Below, piece after piece: positions 18,913 through 26,681 of a DNA stretch of 64,000 nt; within the stretch, counting starts at the first letter, position 1; every line of letters begins with the position of its first letter. This DNA comes from an uncultured Tenacibaculum sp. (GTDB lineage Bacteria; Bacteroidota; Bacteroidia; Flavobacteriales; Flavobacteriaceae). Under the pieces are notes generated by a model that saw only the letters and a program-made list of their open reading frames with translations, was not told the origin of the DNA and searched no databases. The stretch covers positions 541,253 to 605,252 of the forward strand of contig CANMIL010000003.1 in the NCBI GenBank assembly GCA_947497895.1, given 5' to 3'. The position numbers and the translations under genes are program-made.

Positions 18913-18935
18913 TTATGCATATATTTGTAGCATAA
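18913..18935. promoter_or_regulatory. Inverted repeat over the padR promoter, candidate PadR operator
   Basis: TTATGC and GCATAA form a perfect 6-bp inverted repeat with an 11-base centre that contains the -7 box TATATTTG (18920-18927). A repressor bound here would block RNA polymerase, as expected for PadR autoregulation. The -7 box ends 20 bases before the ATG. Confidence 0.5.
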
Positions 18936-18947
18936 ATAAAATTTGAA

Positions 18948-19286
18948 ATGGGAAATCAAAAATTGTATAAAGGCTCTTTGCAAACAATTATTTTAAAGTT
19001 GCTTGCACAAAATGATAAGATGTACGGCTATGAAATCTCGCAAAAGGTTAAGGAATTAACCAAGGGAGAATTGCTGATTACAGAAGGCGCTTTGTATCCT
19101 GCTTTGCACAAATTGGAAGCTGAAGGACACCTAGAAGTTGAAGTTGCAAAAGTGGGAAACAGGCTGCGCAAGTATTACAAGTTAACGGAACGTGGGACGA
19201 AAGAAACCGAAAATCGGCTTTCGCAAATGCAAGATTTTATTCAAACAATGCAACAACTTGTAAACCCTAAATTGAGTCTTGATTAA
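18948..19286 (+). CDS. PadR-family transcriptional regulator
   Basis: 112-residue winged-helix regulator. The PadR pattern is clear: LYKGSLQTIILKLLAQNDKM, YGYEISQKV, then ITEGALYPALHKLEAEGHLE (recognition helix and wing) and RKYYKLTERGTKE. PadR proteins repress their own operon and are induced by small molecules or envelope stress. It is followed at 12 bases by two related membrane-protein genes, the usual PadR arrangement in which the regulator is the first gene of the operon it controls. Confidence 0.92.
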   Translation: MGNQKLYKGSLQTIILKLLAQNDKMYGYEISQKVKELTKGELLITEGALYPALHKLEAEGHLEVEVAKVGNRLRKYYKLTERGTKETENRLSQMQDFIQTMQQLVNPKLSLD

Positions 19287-19297
19287 AAAATACAGCT

Positions 19298-19945
19298 ATG
19301 GAATTAACAACACTTCAAATACAAAGAGTAGAAAATTACTTAAAACATAAAGGAATATACTACGAGGATATCAAAATTGAAATTTTAGATCATTTACTTT
19401 CTGATATTGAAGACCAAATGCATAATAAAATCTCTTTTGAGGATGCTTTCTATAACTCAACCAGAAAATGGGATTCTCTTTTAATATACTCTTCAAGTTT
19501 CCACACTGGCTACGCCTATAGCAAACCTAAATTTGTAATTGAGAAATTGAAAACATTTGTAAAATATAACAATTACAAAATTTTTAGTATCACTATTCTC
19601 TTAATACTTGGCATTAAGCTAAATAAATTCGAAATAGCTGTACCTCACGCATCAATTGTAAGTACAATTGTTAATGGTTGGTTCATATTCTGTAGTGCAG
19701 CCATAATTATTAGTTATATTTTCATCCTTCTAAAAAAAGTCAAAACTTCATATCGCTTCGTTTTCGAAACACAAATCTTAGGGTATCTATTCTTCCCTCT
19801 ATTCATGCGAGGCTCGAATTTCTTGAAGAATGGAAATGCTGATTTATTCGATCTTTCAATGATCCTGTATAGTATCGTTATTGTTCATTTCGCAATAAAA
19901 GTTTTTAGAAAACATTTGGAATTCATCAAAACCAATATTGCCTAA
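19298..19945 (+). CDS. PadR-linked membrane protein with N-terminal DHL domain, copy 1
   Basis: 215 residues. A cytosolic helical N-domain of about 75 residues has the signature IEILDHLLSDIEDQM; it is followed by four hydrophobic segments (about 96-112, 123-145, 155-172, 183-202). It resembles in architecture the PadR-associated DUF1700-type proteins (short helical domain plus membrane part), but I cannot assign that family. Its stop and the next start overlap as TAATG, so the pair is translationally coupled. The second gene is a diverged paralogue. Confidence 0.75.
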   Translation: MELTTLQIQRVENYLKHKGIYYEDIKIEILDHLLSDIEDQMHNKISFEDAFYNSTRKWDSLLIYSSSFHTGYAYSKPKFVIEKLKTFVKYNNYKIFSITILLILGIKLNKFEIAVPHASIVSTIVNGWFIFCSAAIIISYIFILLKKVKTSYRFVFETQILGYLFFPLFMRGSNFLKNGNADLFDLSMILYSIVIVHFAIKVFRKHLEFIKTNIA

Positions 19946-20649
19946 TGGAATTAACCAATCAACAAATTGATCAACTCTATAAGTTCACCCAAAAGCATTA
20001 TGTTGAACATTATGATCTGCAAACTGAATTAGTGGATCACCTTGCGAATGATGTGGAGAATATAAGGAAAGAATCTCCGAACATATCATTTCAAAAAGCC
20101 TTGGATAAGTCGTTCAAAAAATTTGGTGTATTTGGATTTATGGATATTGTTGAGCAAAAACAAAGTCAACTAAGAAAACGATATTTCAAAATACTTTTAA
20201 GTTTTACCAAACAATGGTTTCAGTTACCAAAAATACTATTGACTATTGCGGGAACTTTAGTTTTATATAAAATTCAAGAATTTAAAAATTCATACGACCT
20301 TTATTTTGGTATGTTTTTCTGCCTAATGATCGTTCAATTTATTATCATGATTCTAAATAATCAAAAACTAAAGAGGAAGCATAAAATAACTGGTAAAAAA
20401 TGGATGTTAGAGGACATTATTCAGGTGCAAGGTATTTTAAACTTCACTTTTCTTTTCTTCAACTTAGCTCAATGCTTTTCTATGGGAAATAAAGACTTTG
20501 TAGGAATATCAGAACCAATCAGATTGCTTTACGCCTTTTTTATGGTAAGTGCTATTATTTTTACCTATATCGCCTTGTATTTAATTCCTAAAAAATCTGA
20601 AGAATTATTAAAAAAGCACTACCCAGAATACGAGTTAGAACTTACTTAG
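19945..20649 (+). CDS. PadR-linked membrane protein with N-terminal DHL domain, copy 2
   Basis: 234 residues, a paralogue of the preceding protein: the same opening MELTxxQI, the same signature TELVDHLANDVENI, and a predicted four-helix membrane part (LLTIAGTLVLYKI, YFGMFFCLMIVQFIIMIL, FTFLFFNLAQC, LLYAFFMVSAIIFTYIALYLI). Starts on the TAATG overlap with copy 1. Its stop overlaps the stop of the convergent rsmI by 8 bases. Likely a membrane sensor or partner within a PadR-controlled unit; function unknown. Confidence 0.75.
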   Translation: MELTNQQIDQLYKFTQKHYVEHYDLQTELVDHLANDVENIRKESPNISFQKALDKSFKKFGVFGFMDIVEQKQSQLRKRYFKILLSFTKQWFQLPKILLTIAGTLVLYKIQEFKNSYDLYFGMFFCLMIVQFIIMILNNQKLKRKHKITGKKWMLEDIIQVQGILNFTFLFFNLAQCFSMGNKDFVGISEPIRLLYAFFMVSAIIFTYIALYLIPKKSEELLKKHYPEYELELT

Positions 20650-21319
20650 CCTTTTTTCCTTCTACAACAATAACAATCTCGCCTTTAGCCGGTTTTTCCG
20701 TATAATATGATAAAATTTCTTTTACACTTCCTCGTTTGGTTTCTTCAAATAATTTGGTCAATTCTCTAGATACAGAAACTTCTCGGTCTTCACCGAAATA
20801 TTCAGCAAAATTTCCTAAAGTTTTTAGAAGTTTGTGTGGGCTTTCATAAAAGATCATTGTTCTTGTTTCTTCTGCCAAAAACTTCAATCGAGTTTGCCTT
20901 CCTTTTTTCACGGGTAAAAAACCTTCAAAAACGAATTTATCGTTTGGTAATCCTGAATTTACTAATGCAGGAACGAAAGCCGTAGCACCAGGTAAACATT
21001 CAATATCAATATTATTTTGAATACAAGCTCTTGATAATAAAAATCCTGGATCAGAAATCGCTGGAGTTCCAGCATCAGAAATTAGAGCAAAAGTTTCACC
21101 GCTTTGTAAACGTCTAATAATTGTATCAACCGTTTTATGCTCATTATGCATATGGTGCGATTGCATATGTGTAGATATATCAAAATGCTTCAATAATTTT
21201 CCACTGGTGCGCGTATCTTCAGCTAAAATTACATCAACTTCCTTTAGAACTTTAATTGCTCTGAAAGTCATATCTTCTAAATTTCCAATGGGTGTAGGAA
21301 CTATAAATAATTTGCTCAT
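20642..21319 (-). CDS. rsmI: 16S rRNA (cytidine1402-2'-O)-methyltransferase
   Basis: Adds the 2'-O-methyl group at C1402 in the ribosomal decoding centre. 225 residues of the tetrapyrrole-methylase fold: KLFIVPTPIGNLEDMTFRA, VILAEDTRTSGKLL, ALISDAGTPAISDPG and FYESPHKLLKTL are signature segments. The frame extends 37 codons upstream, but MSKLFIVPTPIGN is the family start and the promoter box lies only 5 bases before it, so the mRNA seems leaderless. Confidence 0.95.
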   Translation of the reverse strand: MSKLFIVPTPIGNLEDMTFRAIKVLKEVDVILAEDTRTSGKLLKHFDISTHMQSHHMHNEHKTVDTIIRRLQSGETFALISDAGTPAISDPGFLLSRACIQNNIDIECLPGATAFVPALVNSGLPNDKFVFEGFLPVKKGRQTRLKFLAEETRTMIFYESPHKLLKTLGNFAEYFGEDREVSVSRELTKLFEETKRGSVKEILSYYTEKPAKGEIVIVVEGKKAK

Positions 21320-21324
21320 AGGGG

Positions 21325-21332
21325 CAAAACTA
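21325..21332 (-). promoter_or_regulatory. rsmI promoter -7 element (TAGTTTTG), leaderless arrangement
   Basis: Exact TAnnTTTG match on the minus strand, with only five bases (CCCCT) between it and the ATG. A transcription start at the usual distance would fall at or next to the A of ATG. Confidence 0.6.
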
Positions 21333-21452
21333 CAAAGTTTTATGGTTTCTAAATGAAGAAATGCCATTTGCAATTTGAAATTATTGAAATAAAACGTTCT
21401 TTTTTCTTTTACGGTATCTTTAAAACTCAAATGTTATCATCATTCCTTTTCG

Positions 21453-21460
21453 TACTTTTG
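21453..21460 (+). promoter_or_regulatory. dxs promoter -7 element (TACTTTTG), leaderless arrangement
   Basis: Exact TAnnTTTG match with five bases (CTCTC) before the dxs ATG at 21466, mirroring the divergent rsmI promoter. No clear TTG at -33. Confidence 0.6.
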
Positions 21461-21465
21461 CTCTC

Positions 21466-23235
21466 ATGTCACAAAAGCTGTTAAATACTATAAACTACCC
21501 GTCAGATTTGCGAAAATTAACTGCAACAGACTTACCGTTAGTTGCTAAAGAACTTCGTGAGTTTATTATTGATGTGGTTGCCACCAAAGAAGGACACTTA
21601 GGAGCAAGTTTAGGTGTTATTGAACTTACTATTGCTTTGCACTATTGTTTTAATACACCTGAAGATTTGTTAGTTTGGGATGTTGGGCATCAAGCTTATG
21701 GTCATAAAATTTTAACAGGAAGAAAAGACGTTTTTGACACCAACCGTCAACTTAACGGTATTTCTGGTTTCCCTAAAAGAAGTGAAAGCAATTACGATAC
21801 CTTTGGTGTAGGGCATTCATCTACTTCCATTTCAGCAGCATTGGGTATGGCTATTGCCTCAAAGCTTCAAGGGAAAAACAAACATCATATTGCCGTAATT
21901 GGTGATGCTTCTATTGCCAGTGGAATGGCATTCGAAGCCCTTAATCATGCAGGTGATACAAATGCCAATTTATTGGTTATACTGAATGATAATGCCATTG
22001 GTATTGATCCTTCAGTTGGAGCTTTAAAAGATTATTTAACAAGAATAAAATCTTCTAGAAGTGATATTGAACAACACAATATTTTTGAAGCCCTAAATTT
22101 TGATTATTCTGGTCCTATTAATGGACATAACTTTGAAGACTTATTGCGTGAACTCGAACGTTTAAAAACGGTTAAAGGCCCTAAATTTTTACATGTGATA
22201 ACCACAAAAGGAAAAGGCTTACGTCAAGCGGAAGAGAATCAAGTGAAATATCACGCTCCTGGGAAATTTGATAAAGTATCTGGTGATGTACTCCCAAAAG
22301 AAAAAAGCAGCTTTACAAAGTTCCAAGACGTTTTTGGGAAAACCATTGTTGAGCTTGCAAAACAAAACGATAAAATTGTTGGTATTACTCCAGCCATGCT
22401 TACTGGAAGTTCTTTAAAATTTATGTTAGATGAATTTCCTGAAAGAACTTTTGATGTAGGAATTGCAGAACAGCATGCGGTTACCTTGGCCGCTGGAATG
22501 GTTGCTGAAGGTTTGATTCCATATTGTAATATTTATTCTACTTTTTTACAACGTGCCTACGATCAAGTAATCCATGATGTTGCCTTACAAAACTTACCTG
22601 TTATTTTTTGTTTAGATCGTGCTGGTTTAGTTGGACAAGATGGAGCTACACATCACGGTGCTTTTGATATTGCTTACTTAAGGTGTATTCCAAACCTCAT
22701 TGTTTTTGCTCCTAGAAATGAAATTGAACTTCGAAATATTCTGTATACCGCGCAACTTGGTTTACAAAACCCAATTGCAATTCGCTATCCAAGAGGAAAA
22801 GGAAAGCTAGAAAACTGGCAATTGCCTTTCGAAAAAATTGAAATTGGAAAAGGAACTGTTTTAAAGGAAGGAACAGATGTAGCAATACTATCGATAGGAA
22901 CAATCGCAGATAATGTGACAAAAGCTATAAATTTAGTTGAAAGTAACAACGCTATTGCTCATTATGATCTACGTTTTGTAGCCCCACTAGATCAAGAGCT
23001 AATGCTAAGTATTTTCGATAAATTCAATACTATAATTACGATAGAAGATGGAACAGTAAATGGTGGATTCGGTTCAGCTATTTCAGAGTTTGCACATCAA
23101 CAAAAATATAAAGGAGATATTAAAGTACTTGGAATACCTCATGTATTTATCCATCATGGAACCACAGATGAACTTCAAAAACAATGTTGTATTGACGTTA
23201 ACTCACTCGTATCTTTATTCGAAAGTTATGAATAG
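21466..23235 (+). CDS. dxs: 1-deoxy-D-xylulose-5-phosphate synthase
   Basis: First enzyme of the MEP isoprenoid pathway: joins pyruvate and glyceraldehyde 3-phosphate using thiamine diphosphate. 589 residues, slightly shorter than the usual 620, as in other Bacteroidota. N-terminal ThDP domain with VWDVGHQAYGHKILTGR and GDASIASGMAFEALNHAG plus NDNAIGIDPSVGALK; pyrimidine-binding transketolase domain from about residue 285 with FDVGIAEQHAVTLAAGMV and DRAGLVGQDGATHHG; C-terminal domain with VLGIPHVFIHHGT. ATG start fixed by the promoter and family alignment. Ends convergent with the SPFH gene, 37 bases apart, no terminator hairpin seen. Confidence 0.96.
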   Translation: MSQKLLNTINYPSDLRKLTATDLPLVAKELREFIIDVVATKEGHLGASLGVIELTIALHYCFNTPEDLLVWDVGHQAYGHKILTGRKDVFDTNRQLNGISGFPKRSESNYDTFGVGHSSTSISAALGMAIASKLQGKNKHHIAVIGDASIASGMAFEALNHAGDTNANLLVILNDNAIGIDPSVGALKDYLTRIKSSRSDIEQHNIFEALNFDYSGPINGHNFEDLLRELERLKTVKGPKFLHVITTKGKGLRQAEENQVKYHAPGKFDKVSGDVLPKEKSSFTKFQDVFGKTIVELAKQNDKIVGITPAMLTGSSLKFMLDEFPERTFDVGIAEQHAVTLAAGMVAEGLIPYCNIYSTFLQRAYDQVIHDVALQNLPVIFCLDRAGLVGQDGATHHGAFDIAYLRCIPNLIVFAPRNEIELRNILYTAQLGLQNPIAIRYPRGKGKLENWQLPFEKIEIGKGTVLKEGTDVAILSIGTIADNVTKAINLVESNNAIAHYDLRFVAPLDQELMLSIFDKFNTIITIEDGTVNGGFGSAISEFAHQQKYKGDIKVLGIPHVFIHHGTTDELQKQCCIDVNSLVSLFESYE

Positions 23236-23272
23236 TATTTTCTAAATCTGATTTTGATATTGAAGCATATGG

Positions 23273-24259
23273 TTACATGCTGTCTAAAATAGCTTTCTTT
23301 TTTTCAGCATATTCTTCTTCATTTATAAGTTCCATTTCAAAAAGTTCTTTTAACTCTTTTAATTTTTCTATATGCGATTTTGATGCGCTTGAACTATTGT
23401 TTGTATGATTTACCATACCACTAGCCATCATTCCAACATTTGTTCCCATAACAATGCCTGAGCCACCTGCTTGATTATTTGCAGCATCTCGCATCGCTTG
23501 AAGTTGTTGATGTTCGGTATAATTGATGCCTGCAATTTGGGCTGCTTTAACCTCGGCTTGAACGTCGGAAATTTTTGCAATTCTATCTAAGGTTTCTTGG
23601 TCGAATCGCGTCCCTTCAATCCTAAAATCCAATATTTCAAACCCTAATTCATCGAATATTTGTTTTGTTTTTTCTTTTGCCTCACTTGCAATATGATTTA
23701 AATTACTATCAATATCAACATAAGAAAACTTCGCATTCGCCAAATAATCAGTAATTGGCTGAGAAATTCGAGATATAAATACTTCTTTTAAATCATGATG
23801 ACAATACAGCTCTTGTCCAGCAATAACATTTTTAAAAAACCATTCTGGCTTGGTAATTCTTATACTATAGTTACCAAATGCAGACAACAAAATTGGAAAA
23901 GTATACACTGGGTCACTGTAAGCGATTGGTGTTCGAGTACCCCAACGCATATTTAAAATATCTGCTTTTCTATAAAACCATATCTCAAGTATATGTTCAC
24001 TTCTGTCTTTCAATGACAAAAAATTCTTGATTGAAGTTACAAACGGTTTATTCGATGTTTTTAAGTCATATACTCCTTCTTCATTAATACTTGCCTCTAT
24101 TTTCCCTTCATAGGTCACTATACATCCTTGTCCTGGCTGAACTATAAGTTTAGACGCGTTCTTTATTTCATCGCGACTTCCTGTTACTTTTATAAATAAC
24201 TCATTTGAATGAGGATCTTCCCACTGAATTACCGATTTGAATTGGGCTCTAAATTCCAT
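23273..24259 (-). CDS. SPFH-domain protein with C-terminal SHOCT motif (YdjI-like)
   Basis: 328 residues. N-terminal two-thirds resemble the SPFH (band 7) proteins of the YdjI / virion-core-like group: VIQWEDPHSNELFIKV, LIVQPGQGCIVTYEG, WGTRTPIAYSDPVY, then a helical region (ITDYLANAKFSYVDI ... LGFEILDFRIEGTRFDQET). A Gly/Met/Asn-rich linker (about 260-290) joins a C-terminal SHOCT-like helix pair (IEKLKELKELFEMELINEEEY). Such proteins sit at membranes, often beside phage-shock-type or zinc-ribbon genes. Here the neighbours are zinc-ribbon proteins on the same strand. No transmembrane segment, so it is likely a cytosolic membrane-associated oligomer. Confidence 0.82.
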   Translation of the reverse strand: MEFRAQFKSVIQWEDPHSNELFIKVTGSRDEIKNASKLIVQPGQGCIVTYEGKIEASINEEGVYDLKTSNKPFVTSIKNFLSLKDRSEHILEIWFYRKADILNMRWGTRTPIAYSDPVYTFPILLSAFGNYSIRITKPEWFFKNVIAGQELYCHHDLKEVFISRISQPITDYLANAKFSYVDIDSNLNHIASEAKEKTKQIFDELGFEILDFRIEGTRFDQETLDRIAKISDVQAEVKAAQIAGINYTEHQQLQAMRDAANNQAGGSGIVMGTNVGMMASGMVNHTNNSSSASKSHIEKLKELKELFEMELINEEEYAEKKKAILDSM

Positions 24260-24430
24260 TATTTATTATACTTATTTTATAGATAAACAAAGGCGACACC
24301 AACAAAATGAAATTATTCTTTTACCGAAGTTTAGTAAAACCATTTAACAAATACTCCATAAGGTAGTAAGAGAATTTATATTTCTTTTTATTGATATCAC
24401 CAAAAATCAAATTACTATATTATCAATTGA

Positions 24431-25033
24431 TTAAAAATCAATATCTCCACTTATATCAGTAACTTGTGTTTTATATTTTTCTGAGTAATAAGCATCCCAT
24501 TTAGCTTCCAATTCATCATGCAAATTAAACACCCTAACACGTTCCTTTTGTGCTTCACTTAAAGGAGCATCATTAATAAACTCTTCCGATGTTTGTTGGT
24601 CAACATCCATCACTTTTTCTTTATAATATGCCGACCAATGCATCGCCAATTGGGAATATTCGGTTAAAGAAATATCAAACTCTTTTTCCATATCAATAGC
24701 AATACCAACTTTATCAGCATGTTCCATATATTTCGCCATTTTAATCGTATCGCTCCATTCAGGATACTTTGCTAATACTTTTTCTGGGCCTTCAGCCCCT
24801 CCTTCTACATTCGCGAATCTTCCCTGTTTTGGATTTGTAAAAACCTGACTATAAAAAGCTAAATCATCATGTGATAATTCTGCCATTTTATTATTCCATC
24901 CATTCATTGTTGCCTCCCATACTGGCAACTCAATTCCCAGTACTTCACATACCTTTTCTGTTGACATTCCTGCTGCTATATTTGCACAAGCACATGCATA
25001 ATCCTTAAAAGTTACCCCGTTTATTGCTTCCAT
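24431..25033 (-). CDS. Unknown 200-residue acidic protein in the SPFH/zinc-ribbon cluster
   Basis: A soluble, acidic, helical protein, rich in Trp and Tyr, with no signal peptide. Two segments look related to each other (CEVLGIELPVWEATMNGWNNK and FDISLTEYSQLAMHWSAYYKEK), suggesting an internal helical repeat that follows an LGI/DIS turn. An alanine/cysteine-rich N-terminus (DYACACANIAAGMS) is unusual. I do not recognise a family. The gene lies between the SPFH gene (171 bases) and the zinc-ribbon operon (54 bases), all on one strand, so a shared function is inferred. Confidence 0.75.
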   Translation of the reverse strand: MEAINGVTFKDYACACANIAAGMSTEKVCEVLGIELPVWEATMNGWNNKMAELSHDDLAFYSQVFTNPKQGRFANVEGGAEGPEKVLAKYPEWSDTIKMAKYMEHADKVGIAIDMEKEFDISLTEYSQLAMHWSAYYKEKVMDVDQQTSEEFINDAPLSEAQKERVRVFNLHDELEAKWDAYYSEKYKTQVTDISGDIDF

Positions 25034-25087
25034 TTTTTAATTTTCGTTTTTCTATTTATTTAATAATTCATTTTTCATTTACACCCT

Positions 25088-25954
25088 TTATTCGCTGAAA
25101 TCTCTCTCACGTTCTTCATACACATATCGCATTTTTACCTCGACATCATGTTCATAAGTATCTTCAAACTCTGGCAATAAATTATATCGTTCCTTCATAA
25201 ATCTCTGCCAGTAAAAACGCTCTTTCTGTTCTCTCTTGTTAAAAGCTTCCAACAAATCCGTTTTATCTTCATGATCGGCTTTCGAAGGCATCATTTTATA
25301 ATCCCTCCTAGCCTTTTGTAAATCGTCCCATTCCTCAATAACCTTATATCTAACTATGTTGTCAATAACCCATCGGATTTGAGCAATTTTATCATTTGGA
25401 ATGAATGTGTTTACGGTATTACAGTAATTACAACTCACATAATGAGACCTAAAAATATCCTTCTTCACCTCTAGGTTCGCCCCGCATTGCGTGCAATTAA
25501 AATCTTCGTTTAAAAGCTTAATTGCATGATTGTAAAATCTTTCCGATATCTTTCCTTCTATTACAATTTGATATCGCTCAATTCTAGCGTAAATTGATTC
25601 ATTTAAAAGAGTCCCTTTTTGTGCTTCATCAATAACATCCCATTCTTCAATATAGTCCAACATTTGTGGTTTTACCGTTTCTTCGAATGTATCTTCTATT
25701 TTGTCTCCTAAGCCCATTAATTGCGATTTTATCCCTGACCAAGCATTCAATGTTGGATTTACATCATAATCGCTTTCGACTAAATTGTCTAAAAGAGCTT
25801 CCTCGGCGTTTATTAATGATTCTTGGAATCGTGTTTCTATTTTCTCCAAGAAAGCCTCCCATTTCTCAACCAACTTTAAATATTCTGGATGATTAAGGTT
25901 ATTCTTTTTTTCTTTTTTCTTTTCTTCTTTTTTCTTTTTAAAAAAATTGAACAT
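25088..25954 (-). CDS. Zinc-ribbon helical protein in the SPFH cluster
   Basis: 288 residues. Begins with a very basic run (FFKKKKEEKKKEKK), then a mostly helical, charged body. A four-cysteine zinc ribbon lies at about 150-175: CTQCGANLEV then CNYCNT. The rest is rich in Trp, Glu and Lys (WDVIDEAQKG, WDDLQKARRDYKMM). No membrane helix. Its ATG overlaps the stop of the upstream small zinc-ribbon gene as TAATG. Family not recognised; the ribbon suggests protein or nucleic-acid binding. Confidence 0.8.
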   Translation of the reverse strand: MFNFFKKKKEEKKKEKKNNLNHPEYLKLVEKWEAFLEKIETRFQESLINAEEALLDNLVESDYDVNPTLNAWSGIKSQLMGLGDKIEDTFEETVKPQMLDYIEEWDVIDEAQKGTLLNESIYARIERYQIVIEGKISERFYNHAIKLLNEDFNCTQCGANLEVKKDIFRSHYVSCNYCNTVNTFIPNDKIAQIRWVIDNIVRYKVIEEWDDLQKARRDYKMMPSKADHEDKTDLLEAFNKREQKERFYWQRFMKERYNLLPEFEDTYEHDVEVKMRYVYEERERDFSE

Positions 25955-26157
25955 TACACATCTGTTTTAACTTTTTCATCGATATCCATAAACCTAAAAC
26001 CACAATAATCACAAGTTGTAAGATTGGTATCTTTCGGTCTGGCTGCTCCACAACTTTCACAACTTCGAGTGCTAGTTTTTGATTCTTCACGACTTTCGCT
26101 CCAAACTTTCTTAGTTTTATTAGCGTTGTTAGTTATTTTTTTGAAAGGATTTGCCAC
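25954..26157 (-). CDS. Small zinc-ribbon protein
   Basis: 67 residues. N-terminal basic stretch (NPFKKITNNANKTKK) and one zinc ribbon with two CxxC knuckles: CESCGAARPKD and CDYCGFRFMD. It lies between the small membrane protein (three-base gap) and the larger zinc-ribbon protein (one-base overlap), so the three are a tightly packed operon. Function unknown. Confidence 0.8.
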   Translation of the reverse strand: MANPFKKITNNANKTKKVWSESREESKTSTRSCESCGAARPKDTNLTTCDYCGFRFMDIDEKVKTDV

Positions 26158-26160
26158 GAA

Positions 26161-26364
26161 CTATTCTGTTTCCTCAACTAATTCTTCTCTTCCTCCGATA
26201 AACCATAAAATAGCTCCAAGAACTACGATACCAATTTTAATACCCCAAGCGGTAGTTTCGCCCCAAGCATAAATCCACATTAACACTCTCGGCACCATAT
26301 TAACAAAGTTCAATACAATGGCTAAAATTCCTAAAAAAACTAAAGTTGATCCTGTTTTCCTCAT
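26161..26364 (-). CDS. Small two-helix membrane protein, first intact gene of the zinc-ribbon operon
   Basis: 67 residues with two transmembrane segments (about 7-30 and 39-58: TLVFLGILAIVLNFVNMV and IKIGIVVLGAILWFIGG) and an acidic tail (REELVEETE). A truncated copy of its first 31 codons, with upstream sequence, lies directly before it. It likely anchors or partners the zinc-ribbon proteins encoded next. Family not recognised. Confidence 0.75.
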   Translation of the reverse strand: MRKTGSTLVFLGILAIVLNFVNMVPRVLMWIYAWGETTAWGIKIGIVVLGAILWFIGGREELVEETE

Positions 26365-26387
26365 AATATTGTTTTTAATTGTTGTTA

Positions 26388-26486
26388 CTAAAAAATTGAC
26401 ATTAATACTATTGGCAGTATATTAAAGAAGTTCAATGCAATGGCTAAAATCCCTAATAAAACTAAAGCTGATCTTGTTTTCCTCAT
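26388..26486 (-). CDS. Truncated tandem copy of the two-helix membrane protein (32 residues)
   Basis: Frame from ATG (26484-26486) to TAG encodes MRKTRSALVLLGILAIALNF followed by about 12 residues, a close paralogue of the first 31 residues of the next gene (MRKTGSTLVFLGILAIVLNF). Roughly 30 bases of upstream sequence (TAATATT(G/C)TTTT(T/C)AATT) are also duplicated, so the copy includes the leader. It keeps one membrane helix and then stops. Changes are mostly conservative, so it may still be translated as a one-helix peptide; otherwise it is a duplication relic. Confidence 0.55.
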   Translation of the reverse strand: MRKTRSALVLLGILAIALNFFNILPIVLMSIF

Positions 26487-26681
26487 AATATTCTTTTCAA
26501 TTATTGTTACCCAAAAATGAACATTGTTCTTAATAATTAAAAATCAAGCTATTATTCGTAGAAGTCATTTTATTATTTGTTGTTAACCAACATTTTATCT
26601 TCGGTTTAAAAAAGCTTTTGACCACAACAAATCATTTAAATTGTACCTTGCATTTAGAAAAACCAAACACAATTAAAAGTC

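Noticed and set aside
18741..18983. Minus-strand frame of 80 residues over the padR promoter
   Set aside because: It overlaps the padR start, has an odd aromatic/Cys composition, and covers two promoters; padR on the other strand is certain.
24260..24430. Plus-strand 19-codon frame between the SPFH gene and its neighbour
   Set aside because: Too short, no promoter, and antisense to an evident operon spacer.
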